A stretch of DNA of 64,000 nt from Sediminibacterium roseum (GTDB lineage Bacteria > Bacteroidota > Bacteroidia > Chitinophagales > Chitinophagaceae): contig NZ_JAACJS010000015.1 of assembly GCF_009939005.1 (NCBI RefSeq), positions 1,738,325 through 1,802,324 on the forward strand, written 5' to 3'. A program made the position numbers and the translations under genes. Shown one piece after another: positions 44,454 to 52,280 of this stretch (positions are counted from its first letter, which is position 1; the number at the start of each line of letters is the position of its first letter). The notes beneath the pieces were generated by a model. That model was not told the origin of the DNA. It searched no databases and was given only the letters and a program-made list of their open reading frames with translations.

Positions 44454-44490
44454 CAAGCGTTTCAGTAAAATGAGACGCTTGTTGTTTTTA
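44454..44490 (+). terminator. Terminator after att copy B
   Basis: CAAGCGTTTCA / TGAGACGCTTG stem with one G-U pair and a T-rich tail (TTGTTTTTA). It is the displaced tRNA terminator that travels with the att copy. Confidence 0.8.
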
Positions 44491-44550
44491 GGCTATCGCA
44501 ATAAACAGGTTCAATAGACTTGTCCACTGATTTGGCCGAAATGAGCTTTT

Positions 44551-44594
44551 GCAATGGGACAAATAGGTGCTCTAACCAATTGAGCTATTGGCCC
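44551..44594 (-). pseudogene. Inverted tRNA 5' half
   Basis: Minus-strand sequence GGGCCAATAGCTCAATTGG continuing into TTAGAGCACC: acceptor 5' strand, D arm and start of the anticodon arm of a tRNA related to the CAU tRNA. No matching 3' half follows, and the anticodon stem does not pair. Opposite in orientation to att copies A-E. Confidence 0.65.
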
Positions 44595-44656
44595 GAAAGG
44601 AATTTTAATTGAGATTTTGTAAATTGAACTTATACGAATCAAGTAAAGACAAACTC

Positions 44657-44878
44657 ATGGCTATTGACTTTTCACAATATGTGGTCAAAATGACGACCGT
44701 TGCAGACGGAAAAGTCCTTCACAAAACAGAGAAAGGATTGCTCGTTGAGTTTAAGCATAACGGAGTTCTCTTTCAGCATTGGTTTCCTGAAATCTTAACC
44801 AACTATACGGACGAATCCGTCCATTCTGTTCCAACGTTTGCCTTTGAAGAAGCGATAAAATCTAAATCGGTTAGTTAA
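44657..44878 (+). CDS. Small protein of unknown function
   Basis: Open frame of 73 aa from ATG 44657 (MAIDFSQYVVKM). No known family recognised; it is mixed alpha/beta with no signal peptide. It converges on the HEPN-like gene, whose stop lies 58 bases away, so the pair is not a classical head-to-tail toxin-antitoxin operon. Coding status is not certain. Confidence 0.45.
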   Translation: MAIDFSQYVVKMTTVADGKVLHKTEKGLLVEFKHNGVLFQHWFPEILTNYTDESVHSVPTFAFEEAIKSKSVS

Positions 44879-44935
44879 CGCGTTGCAAAATCCGATTGAA
44901 TTGATCAATGATTCCGATTTAGTCTGAGAAGACTC

Positions 44936-45706
44936 TCAACTTGGGAATAAAGTCCTATTAAAATTTTCCAGCAGAAACATCGCTTTTTCAAATCCTTGAA
45001 GAGTTAGTTGTACCTGGGTTTTGTAGTACTCGGGAAGCGCTTCTCTTTCAGTTTGTAATCTTTCCATTTCCTCTCTCGTTTTTACTTGCAAATGTTTTTG
45101 TCTGTATTCTGTATCAGTCGTTGTATAATGAACAATTTGTTTTCGAATCGAATTTAATTTTGCGTAATCGGTTTTTTTGAACTCATTTAGCCAAATGAAC
45201 TGTTCGCTTGTACGAAACTCATCGGGAACGCAGTCAAGTGCTTTAGCAAAAAAAACTTGATGTGATTTAATTCTGTCAGGGAAAAAGGAGGCAATTAAAT
45301 CACCGATTCTGTCCCAAAAGTTATAAGTCTTTTGACTAACTATGTCGGCAAACATGTTATATCTTTTAGCTTCTATATTTTGGCGATTAGGAAATATTTC
45401 TCGTCCATAGAATGAATGGCCCTCGTTAAGAGGATTATTTATATGCGGTTTGTATAAGAATAAGTGCGCGGTGAAATAAATCATTTCATCAGAACAGATG
45501 AACAAATCATTTTGGAGGTCGAAATAGGTATTATGTAGATTATGCTTTATAGCATTAGATTTTGTAACCTCATGAAACCATGTCAAAATTTCTCTTCCAC
45601 TAATTTTATAATCATCGTTTTCTCCTCTTAATGGTATAAGATGTTGCTCCTTATATATCTCAATAATTTTTTTTTGAAATGCCCAAATTAACTCGTGACT
45701 GTCCAT
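44936..45706 (-). CDS. HEPN-like domain protein, possible RNase
   Basis: Protein of 256 aa, mainly helical. It holds the Rx4-6H motif as RKQIVH (R188-H193) in a helix-rich C-terminal half, preceded by FWDRIGDLIASFF. This matches HEPN-type RNases and toxins. No separate MNT or other antitoxin partner is recognised; the only other gene in this segment is the small convergent ORF. Low GC compared with the chromosome suggests transfer. The target, if any, is unknown. Confidence 0.65.
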   Translation of the reverse strand: MDSHELIWAFQKKIIEIYKEQHLIPLRGENDDYKISGREILTWFHEVTKSNAIKHNLHNTYFDLQNDLFICSDEMIYFTAHLFLYKPHINNPLNEGHSFYGREIFPNRQNIEAKRYNMFADIVSQKTYNFWDRIGDLIASFFPDRIKSHQVFFAKALDCVPDEFRTSEQFIWLNEFKKTDYAKLNSIRKQIVHYTTTDTEYRQKHLQVKTREEMERLQTEREALPEYYKTQVQLTLQGFEKAMFLLENFNRTLFPS

Positions 45707-45865
45707 TTGCAGATTAACTATTTAAGTTGATAAACATCTAATATATCAACAACAATATTCAAATTTGTTCGAATGTCGCAATGTTCAGGTTCGTTTATTG
45801 GCCGTTTTGATGATCTTTCTAAAAAAGAAGGCATTAAACCAATTGATTAGATGACTCATAAGCCA

Positions 45866-45906
45866 CTCATAATCACGGGTCCCAGGATCATGCCCTGGTG
45901 GGCCCA
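45866..45906 (+). repeat. Att copy C
   Basis: CTCATAATCACGGGTCCC then AGGATCATGCCCTGG TGGGCCCA. Same T loop and T stem as copy B, with one base fewer in the variable region. Confidence 0.8.
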
Positions 45907-45918
45907 CACAAACGGTAC

Positions 45919-45951
45919 AAAGGATTCTAAGCAATTAGGATCCTTTTGTTT
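45919..45951 (+). terminator. Terminator after att copy C
   Basis: AAAGGATTCTAA / TTAGGATCCTTT stem with one G-U pair and a 4-base loop (GCAA), then TTGTTTTT. Confidence 0.8.
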
Positions 45952-46102
45952 TTCCGCTATCGCAATAAAACCTGCAATAAACGGTTTCAGAACAAAGGAT
46001 TGGTTAACATTCATACGGTTAAACAATTTACCCCTTTGGGTGTTATCCATCATCATCGCCCTTTACATCCAAACTTCTGCCGTTGCAGGTTGAAAATAAT
46101 AT

Positions 46103-48571
46103 ATGAGACACGCGATCACTAAGCTACCACGACTGCTGCTAACGCTGGTTTTACTTTTTAACGCCCTGCTGGCGTATACCCAGGCAAATGGCCGTTTGTC
46201 AGGCAGGGTAATTGACCGTACAACGCAAATGCCATTAATGGGCATCAGTGTTTCGTTGCAGGGCACCGCTATTGGCACAACCACCGATTCTTCGGGTTCT
46301 TTTCGTTTTGCATCGTTACTACCTGCATCGTACAATATTAACTTCACTGGTGTAGGCTATCAATCGGAAACAAGGAACAATATTGTCATCAATGCGGGTA
46401 ATGAAACGAGCCTGACCATCGAACTCGAACCCGCCATCAAATCGCTTGATGAGGTGGTGGTTCGCTCCAACCGCCGCACTGCGGCGGCGGCTACGATCGA
46501 GTCGCCATTGAGCGTACAACGTTTAACCTCCGAAGAGATCAAAAACAATCCAGGCGGCAATTTCGACATCAGCAAAGTCATCCAGGCTTTACCTGGCGTA
46601 GGCGGCGGAATTGGTGGCGGTGGCTTTCGCAATGACATCATCATACGGGGTGGAGCGCCCAATGAAAATGTTTTCTACCTGGATGGTATTGAAATTCCGG
46701 TGATCAATCATTTTCAGACACAAGGGAGCTCCGGGGGGCCACAGGGTATACTGAACATCTCGTTTATCGAAGATGTAAAACTCAGCTCTTCTGCTTTTGA
46801 AGCCCGCTACGATAATGCCTTGAGTTCCGTATTCCAGTTTCGCCAGCGTACGGGCAATTCTGATCACTTGCAGGGGAATGTTCGCCTCAGCGCCACCGAC
46901 CTTTCCACTACACTTGAAGGGCCTTTATCAAAAAATAAAAAAACAACATTCCTCGCTTCGGCACGGCGGTCGTATCTCCAATTGCTTTTTACGTTGATCG
47001 ACCTGCCCATACGTCCCAACTACTGGCATTTTCAAACCCGGGTTACACACAGGGTCAATGAGAAAACAACGATCTCTTTTATCGGGCTCGGGGCCATTGA
47101 CCAGTTCAGTTTTGCAAAGCTAAAAAATACCACCCCCGAAAAATTGTATGTTCTCAATTCAAACCCTTTCATTAACCAGTGGAACTATACTGCTGGCGTT
47201 ACTTTGAAAAGACTGATCAACAACGGGTTTATCAACATGGCCATCAGCCGCAACACTTTCGACAACGACATCCAGCAATACGAAAACAATGAAACCAGAT
47301 TGCCCAGTGAAAAAACATTGGATTACCGCTCGCGCGAAACCGAAAATAAACTACGGATCGATGTGAACAAATACCGGAATGGTTTGAAATGGGCCTATGG
47401 AGCGTCTGCGCAATTGACAGAATACGGCAATAATACGTTCAGTGTGATACGCCGCGAATTAAAGGACAATGCAGGAAACGTTATACAGCCCGAAGAAAGC
47501 GCCATCTTCAACAGCCCGCTTAAAAATTTTTGGCGGTTCGGCGGTTTTGCGCAGGTAAGCCAACGTTTTTTTGACTCGCGTTTGGGGATCAGTGCAGGTG
47601 TGCGTACAGATATCAATACATTTACAAAAGGAGGGAACGATCCTTTTAAAACACTTTCTCCCCGGGTGACTTTCAGCTACTTATTGGCAGAACGCTGGAC
47701 AGCCAATGCCTCTATTGGCCGGTATTACAAAATATCTCCTTATACTATTTTAGGTTTTGCCAACAACAATGGGTTGCTGGTTAACCAGGCCAGCGAGTAT
47801 CTCCGCAGTGATCATTATGTTGTTGGTGTTGAATTTTTACCCAGCAGGGATTTACGTTTTACCGCCGAACTTTTTTACAAAAATTACGACAACGTGCCCG
47901 TATCGGTACGCAATGGAATCTCCCTTTCCAATCTTGGGTCCGACTTCAACGTATTGGGCAATGAAGCAGTAACTACCAATGGCAGGGGACGGGCTTTTGG
48001 CTTTGAATTCTTTGCACAGCAAAAACTGTCCGATCGTTTTTTTGGTATTCTTTCCTACACGTATTATCGTTCGGAGTATAGTGGCCGGAACGGGAATTAT
48101 GTTCCGAGCAGTTGGGACAACCGGCACCTGTTGAGCGCCACGATGGGATACAAACTGGGCCGTAATTGGGAAATCGGCTTGAAGTTCCGGTTCCAGGGAG
48201 GAGCGCCTTACACACCTTTTGACGAAACCGCTTCGCGGGCAAATTTCCTGTCACGGGGCCAGGGCATTTTAGATTACAGCAAGCTGAATACGTTGCGGTT
48301 GAACAGTTTCAACTCCAGCGATATCCGCATTGATAAAAAATGGAACTTTCGGAAAACAACAATCGATCTCTTCCTGGATGTAACCAACTGGTACCGTGCC
48401 AAAAGTTCTGAACCGGATAGTTATGCGTTTAAACGCACTGCAGACAACAGTGGTTTTCTAACCTCCGATGGGCAGCCCATAAAAACGAATGGCAGCAATG
48501 GTATTCCCGTGCGTATTACGAATAGCGATGCGTCGTTTATTCCGTCGGTTGGTTTTATCCTGGAATTTTAA
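46103..48571 (+). CDS. TonB-dependent receptor with carboxypeptidase-like domain
   Basis: Outer-membrane protein of 822 aa. The signal peptide (about 1-26) is followed by a carboxypeptidase-regulatory-like domain (about 30-112). A plug domain (about 122-235) has the family SKVIQALPGVGGGIGG and DIIIRGGAPNENVFYLDGIE. The rest is a 22-strand barrel ending in LEF. No SusD-like partner is nearby. It is the only gene between att copies C and D, so it behaves as a mobile cassette. The ligand is not known. Confidence 0.92.
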   Translation: MRHAITKLPRLLLTLVLLFNALLAYTQANGRLSGRVIDRTTQMPLMGISVSLQGTAIGTTTDSSGSFRFASLLPASYNINFTGVGYQSETRNNIVINAGNETSLTIELEPAIKSLDEVVVRSNRRTAAAATIESPLSVQRLTSEEIKNNPGGNFDISKVIQALPGVGGGIGGGGFRNDIIIRGGAPNENVFYLDGIEIPVINHFQTQGSSGGPQGILNISFIEDVKLSSSAFEARYDNALSSVFQFRQRTGNSDHLQGNVRLSATDLSTTLEGPLSKNKKTTFLASARRSYLQLLFTLIDLPIRPNYWHFQTRVTHRVNEKTTISFIGLGAIDQFSFAKLKNTTPEKLYVLNSNPFINQWNYTAGVTLKRLINNGFINMAISRNTFDNDIQQYENNETRLPSEKTLDYRSRETENKLRIDVNKYRNGLKWAYGASAQLTEYGNNTFSVIRRELKDNAGNVIQPEESAIFNSPLKNFWRFGGFAQVSQRFFDSRLGISAGVRTDINTFTKGGNDPFKTLSPRVTFSYLLAERWTANASIGRYYKISPYTILGFANNNGLLVNQASEYLRSDHYVVGVEFLPSRDLRFTAELFYKNYDNVPVSVRNGISLSNLGSDFNVLGNEAVTTNGRGRAFGFEFFAQQKLSDRFFGILSYTYYRSEYSGRNGNYVPSSWDNRHLLSATMGYKLGRNWEIGLKFRFQGGAPYTPFDETASRANFLSRGQGILDYSKLNTLRLNSFNSSDIRIDKKWNFRKTTIDLFLDVTNWYRAKSSEPDSYAFKRTADNSGFLTSDGQPIKTNGSNGIPVRITNSDASFIPSVGFILEF

Positions 48572-48944
48572 AGCGGGAGATAGGCGGTTGCCGGATAAAT
48601 CTATAATGATAAACACACTAAAAGTCGCCATGAGTCCTGCAATATTCAATTAATTACGTCACTCCTTAGCCCCCGTTATCACGATTCACAGGATCATGCC
48701 TTGGTGGGCCCAGCCGTTTCAAAATATTCCAGTGCCAGCGGGTATTGCTATGACTAAACTTTATTTTTTCCATTCAGCTCCTTTCAATAGCTTAGTTACC
48801 GGAAACTTTTTGGCACTCCTGTGCCGCATTCTGAATTTTTCCTGATTTCCACATATCCATTTATACATAGCCAATTTAATAATGACGGCCGAGGGACTTG
48901 CCCTGCTGTGCCGTTAGTTTACCGTGTTAAAACAAACCGCACAT
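48572..48944. other. Intergenic region with att copy D
   Basis: 373 bases. The degenerate tRNA 3' fragment at 48689-48712 is inside. No clear terminator or extra gene was found. Confidence 0.55.
48689..48712 (+). repeat. Att copy D, degenerate
   Basis: CAGGATCATGCCTTGG TGGGCCCA: T loop ATCATGC retained, T stem weakened by one mismatch. The anticodon part upstream is largely lost. Confidence 0.65.
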
Positions 48945-49697
48945 ATGAAAAAAATGATCCTTAGTTTAATGACTGTTGTTATCACAGTCGCTTCCTTCGC
49001 ACAGGATGCAACCCAACTCCGCCGCGAACGTATTCAGGCTGCGTACATGCTGGCCTTCGGCCGCGCACCGCAGGATGGCGAGATTTCTTACTGGCAAGGC
49101 CGAAATGAATCCAACAGCATTGCCGATCTTTTAAGGAGTCATAAAACCTATATCGGCCAGGACGTTACTACCCGCACCGCAGCTATACGGAGGGCATACA
49201 TAGATGCAATAGGCCGCAACCCTTCTGCCGATGAAATTAAATACTGGTCGGCCTACAACCAGACTTATACTGAGCTCATGAAAAACCATGTACAATGGCT
49301 TAGCAGTAATCCGTCCGAGTATGAGAAAGTAATTAAAAACTCATACCAGTTTGTTCTGAACCGACAGCCGTCTTCTGCAGAGATTACCTATTGGAAGGGG
49401 CAAGGCGTACTTTCTTACGCCATGTTGGTGGGCTGCCATGAGGATTGGAAAAAGAAAAATCCACCCAGTGCGCAGAAAACATCCGGCAAGACTGAGATAT
49501 CATCCAGCTCTGGTTATCTTTCTGTAGTTGCGCTTTCGGCAGGTATTGCTGCAGAGGCGAGAATTGCAACCGGGCTTACATCATCCCCCGGAAGTAATAT
49601 GGTGGCTGCCGGCGGCGGTAATATGGTGGCTGCAGGTGGCGGTAATATGGTAGCAGCCGGGGGAGGCAACATGGTGGCTGCAGGTGGCGGTAATTAA
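48945..49697 (+). CDS. Secreted DUF4214-repeat protein with glycine-rich tail
   Basis: Exported protein of 250 aa from the ATG at 48945, signal peptide about 1-19 (ending SFAQ). Three tandem DUF4214-type repeats follow: YMLAFGRAPQDGEISYW, YIDAIGRNPSADEIKYW and YQFVLNRQPSSAEITYW. The C-terminus is four exact repeats of NMVAAGGG encoded by 24-base units with different synonymous codons. DUF4214 is found in large surface and S-layer-like proteins. The tail could be low-complexity adhesive. Function unknown. Confidence 0.8.
   Translation: MKKMILSLMTVVITVASFAQDATQLRRERIQAAYMLAFGRAPQDGEISYWQGRNESNSIADLLRSHKTYIGQDVTTRTAAIRRAYIDAIGRNPSADEIKYWSAYNQTYTELMKNHVQWLSSNPSEYEKVIKNSYQFVLNRQPSSAEITYWKGQGVLSYAMLVGCHEDWKKKNPPSAQKTSGKTEISSSSGYLSVVALSAGIAAEARIATGLTSSPGSNMVAAGGGNMVAAGGGNMVAAGGGNMVAAGGGN
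49596..49691 (+). repeat. Four 24-bp repeats encoding NMVAAGGG
   Basis: Four in-frame units. The protein repeats are identical, while the third codon positions vary (for example gct gcc, gct gca, gca gcc), suggesting selection on the protein. Confidence 0.85.
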
Positions 49698-49728
49698 TTA
49701 ATAACTGAATTAACACAAACTGTTACAT

Positions 49729-50394
49729 ATGAAAGTGCTCGGTTTATTCTGTATAAGCATTCTGCTTTTTTCCTGCTCTTCAAGCGCATCCAAGGCACCC
49801 GCTCCTTCCAAAGGTACACTCTATCTGCAGAGCTATATCGTGGGTGGGCTCCGTATTGGTTGGTTGTGGCTGGGTGATGATGGAACTTTTGTTCGCGATC
49901 CAAAATTTGGCGTTGACCCCGTAAACACCGCGATGGAAAAAGAACACAATGCCGCCAATGCCGGCACTTACACCAAAAACGGCAATGTTATAGCGGTAAC
50001 TTATTACAGCGGTAAAAAAGAAAACTGGGCCATGGAATACGACAAAGGCAAACTCAATACCATCGATGGCTGGTTTGTTGCCCCGCAAACAGGCTTGCCG
50101 GCCAATTACAAACTGGAAGGAAAATTTTCTGCAAACTTTCATATTGGCTATGTCAGCAAACAACAAACCTATACATTCAATAATGATGGCACGCTAACGC
50201 TGTCAGGGCAGGCTACTATTAACACAGGCGCCGCAGGAGCGACGGCTTCCGGTAGTGCACAAAAAGGCACTTATGTAATCAAAGGAAACACAATAAACAT
50301 CAGGATGGCCAACGGTGATAATTCCATTGCGGTTATTGGCTTTCTGCCGGGCGCCAAACCGGCCATCATTATCAATAATGCGATGTTCAAGTAG
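49729..50394 (+). CDS. Unrecognised lipoprotein
   Basis: Exported lipoprotein of 221 aa, lipobox LLFSC (Cys16). Beta-rich pattern with repeated structural phrases (AGTYTKNGNVIAVTYYSG and KGTYVIKGNTINIRMANG), suggesting two lipocalin-like halves. No known family recognised. It is 31 bases after the DUF4214 gene, so the two may be cotranscribed. Confidence 0.65.
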   Translation: MKVLGLFCISILLFSCSSSASKAPAPSKGTLYLQSYIVGGLRIGWLWLGDDGTFVRDPKFGVDPVNTAMEKEHNAANAGTYTKNGNVIAVTYYSGKKENWAMEYDKGKLNTIDGWFVAPQTGLPANYKLEGKFSANFHIGYVSKQQTYTFNNDGTLTLSGQATINTGAAGATASGSAQKGTYVIKGNTINIRMANGDNSIAVIGFLPGAKPAIIINNAMFK

Positions 50395-50608
50395 GAATTT
50401 ACTGCGTCCACGCACTTTGAGATGGAACATATGCTGTTGTTATATAAAGCCAAATAGCCAATTGCCATCATCAAATGAAAAGAGATCAGCACAGTGTGCA
50501 CTGTCGACTCCCGAAACGCAAGAGCGGTAAATGCCCGATGCTTTCAGGCTCACCAGCTGCAGGTTTCACATCCGTCATCGGAGTGGAATTATCTGTGACA
50601 TCCTGGAG

Positions 50609-50648
50609 CTCATGATCAGGGGGCTCCGGGATCGCGCCTGGGTAGGCC
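50609..50648 (+). repeat. Att copy E, probable original tRNA 3' end
   Basis: CTCATGATCAGGGGG then CTCCGGGATCGCGCCTGGG and TAGGCCCA. The last seven bases pair perfectly with the acceptor 5' strand GGGCCTA of the intact tRNA, unlike copies A-C. T stem and anticodon arm are damaged. This fits the oldest, displaced chromosomal 3' end. Confidence 0.7.
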
Positions 50649-50655
50649 CACGCAG

Positions 50656-50698
50656 AAAAAAAGCAGTTATGAAGATTGATTTCATAACTGCTTTTTTT
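50656..50698 (+). terminator. Terminator after att copy E
   Basis: GCAGTTATGAA / TTCATAACTGC stem, perfect, extended by A and T runs, with loop GATTGAT. The core GCAGTTATGA is shared with the tRNA terminator at 21338. Confidence 0.85.
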
Positions 50699-50912
50699 TG
50701 CACTACAACTCTTCCGTAACATCCTTTTACCTGTTATTGACAAATATTTGCTGGTTGTTGAATTCCGCCGCCGAAACATTTATCCGTTACTGAATATTCG
50801 TGAATTTACTAAGAGTAAAAGCCCCTTCGTCCCTATTGGTTTTACTTCTTTGGCAAATATGTTTGTGGATATAAAATACAGACCGAATCCGAATCAGTTG
50901 ATCATTGTGGAT

Positions 50913-52022
50913 TTACCTTTCGTTATTATCCCTCAACACATAGCTCGTACTTCTACCACCTGCATCTTCTTTTACAAGGATTCCTTTGTCCATTAAATCC
51001 TGAATATCCCGCAAGGCTGTATCAGTAGAGCATTTTGCAATGCTTGCCCATTTCGATGAATTCAGTTTTCCATCAAAGCCATCGAGTAATTTGTTCAACA
51101 TGAGCCTTTGTCGATTATTGATCTCAGCATCATTCACATGATCCCAAAACTTCGTTTTGCGATTTACGTCTTTCAATGTGCTTTCTACTTTATCAAGTGA
51201 ACGTCCGAGACAATTAAGAAACCACTCAAGCCATTCGGTAATATCTAACGCGCCCTTCTGCGTTTTCTCCAGCATATTATAATAATCGTTTCGCTCGATG
51301 CGGATCTGCGCTGACATACTATAAAATCTTTGCGTTGTTTTCTCGGCGCGGGCAAGTTGCATATCGGCAATTGCGCGCGCAATGCGGCCGTTGCCATCTT
51401 CAAAAGGGTGAATGGTTACGAACCATAAATGAGCAATCGCCGATTTCAAAACAGGGTCAAGGTTCTGTTCACCATTGAACCAATCCAGAAACGCGGCCAT
51501 TTCTTTTGGAAGCGCCCTGGCATCGGGCGCCTCAAAATGGACTTTTTCTTTGCCTATGGCGCCGGATACAACACGCATCGGGCCGTTTTGACCGGTTCTC
51601 CACGCGCCAACGGTAATTTTGAACAGACCGCTTCGCCCGGTTGGGAACAAGGCCGCTTGCCAGCCATATAAACGATCTTCTGTAAGAGGCTGATCGAAAT
51701 GTTGGGTGGCATCCAGCATCAACTCAACCACGCCATCCACATTACGATCCGAGGGTACAAGTCCGCTTACTTCCATTCCCAAGTGCCTTGCTATGGATGA
51801 GCGCACCTGGTCAACATCAAGGATCTCGCCTTCAATTTCACTCGATTTAACCACCTCCTGGGTCAGGTTTTCAAGTGCCGCTTCTGCCCTAACCGAAAAA
51901 CCCAAAGCCTCCATCCTGCCCAGCATTTTGCCCTGCCGGTGGCGTACATCTGCCAGTAGATTTGCCAGGGCTTCGCTGTTCCAGGAGAATTTGGGCCAGT
52001 CCTTGTGTTCATGGATATACAT
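50913..52022 (-). CDS. Fic family protein, DUF4172 type
   Basis: AMP-transferase-fold protein of 369 aa, from the ATG at 52022. Longer readings to 52163 include residues from the operator repeats and are rejected. The N-terminal DUF4172-like region holds the inhibitory motif SSEIEG (60-65), then the Fic motif HPFEDGNGRIAR (205-216). A C-terminal winged helix has LNSSKWASIAKCSTDTALRD and DLMDKGILVKEDAGGRS, likely to bind the upstream repeats. Target unknown. This is a class II Fic with intramolecular inhibition. Confidence 0.9.
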   Translation of the reverse strand: MYIHEHKDWPKFSWNSEALANLLADVRHRQGKMLGRMEALGFSVRAEAALENLTQEVVKSSEIEGEILDVDQVRSSIARHLGMEVSGLVPSDRNVDGVVELMLDATQHFDQPLTEDRLYGWQAALFPTGRSGLFKITVGAWRTGQNGPMRVVSGAIGKEKVHFEAPDARALPKEMAAFLDWFNGEQNLDPVLKSAIAHLWFVTIHPFEDGNGRIARAIADMQLARAEKTTQRFYSMSAQIRIERNDYYNMLEKTQKGALDITEWLEWFLNCLGRSLDKVESTLKDVNRKTKFWDHVNDAEINNRQRLMLNKLLDGFDGKLNSSKWASIAKCSTDTALRDIQDLMDKGILVKEDAGGRSTSYVLRDNNER

Positions 52023-52023
52023 T

Positions 52024-52119
52024 ATTCGCCGCTTTTCTGCGGCGAATATACCATTTATTCGCCGCATAATCAAAATTATTCGCCGCGCCGATGCGGCGAA
52101 TACTGCGTTTATTCGCCGC
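52024..52119. promoter_or_regulatory. Six-copy operator-like array upstream of Fic gene
   Basis: ATTCGCCGC at 52024-52032, 52057-52065, 52078-52086 and 52111-52119, and its complement GCGGCGAAT at 52039-52047 and 52093-52101. Six identical 9-mers in 96 bases immediately before the start. The array forms nested inverted pairs and starts one base before the ATG on the minus strand. Confidence 0.8.
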
Positions 52120-52280
52120 ATTTTCTTGAAAAACGGATGTAAAGTGATTTTACCAACTCCCAAGTCGGCATTTCATACCAAATCCATTTCGTTGCCTCTG
52201 CGTGATTTTGAAGAATTCCTGGCCCTGATCAACGCGACCGGATTTTTTGTCTCCGGAAACCATCCGGCATTTATAAATTC

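Larger units (their letters stand above)
44445..45906 (+). mobile_element. Minimal att-bounded segment B to C
   Basis: About 1.46 kb between att copies B and C. It holds a 73-aa ORF, a HEPN-like gene and an inverted tRNA 5' half, but no recombinase. Consistent with a cis-mobilizable remnant that relies on an integrase in trans. Confidence 0.6.
45907..48712 (+). mobile_element. Att-bounded segment C to D
   Basis: About 2.8 kb between copies C and D. Its only cargo is one TonB-dependent receptor. No integrase is present. Confidence 0.55.
48713..50648 (+). mobile_element. Att-bounded segment D to E
   Basis: About 1.9 kb with a DUF4214 repeat protein and a lipoprotein gene, both secreted. No recombinase. 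Delimited by att copies D and E. Confidence 0.55.
50395..50912. other. Intergenic region with att copy E and its terminator
   Basis: 518 bases. Copy E (50609-50648) and a strong terminator (50656-50698) lie inside. No coding sequence is convincing in the rest. Confidence 0.6.

Noticed and set aside
50581-50648. Second functional tRNA at copy E
   Set aside because: Lacks the acceptor 5' strand and D arm; T stem and anticodon arm are damaged.
52023-52163. Extra N-terminal residues of the DUF4172 Fic gene
   Set aside because: They are encoded by the repeated operator 9-mers (RRI-type repeats) and are not part of the family domain.
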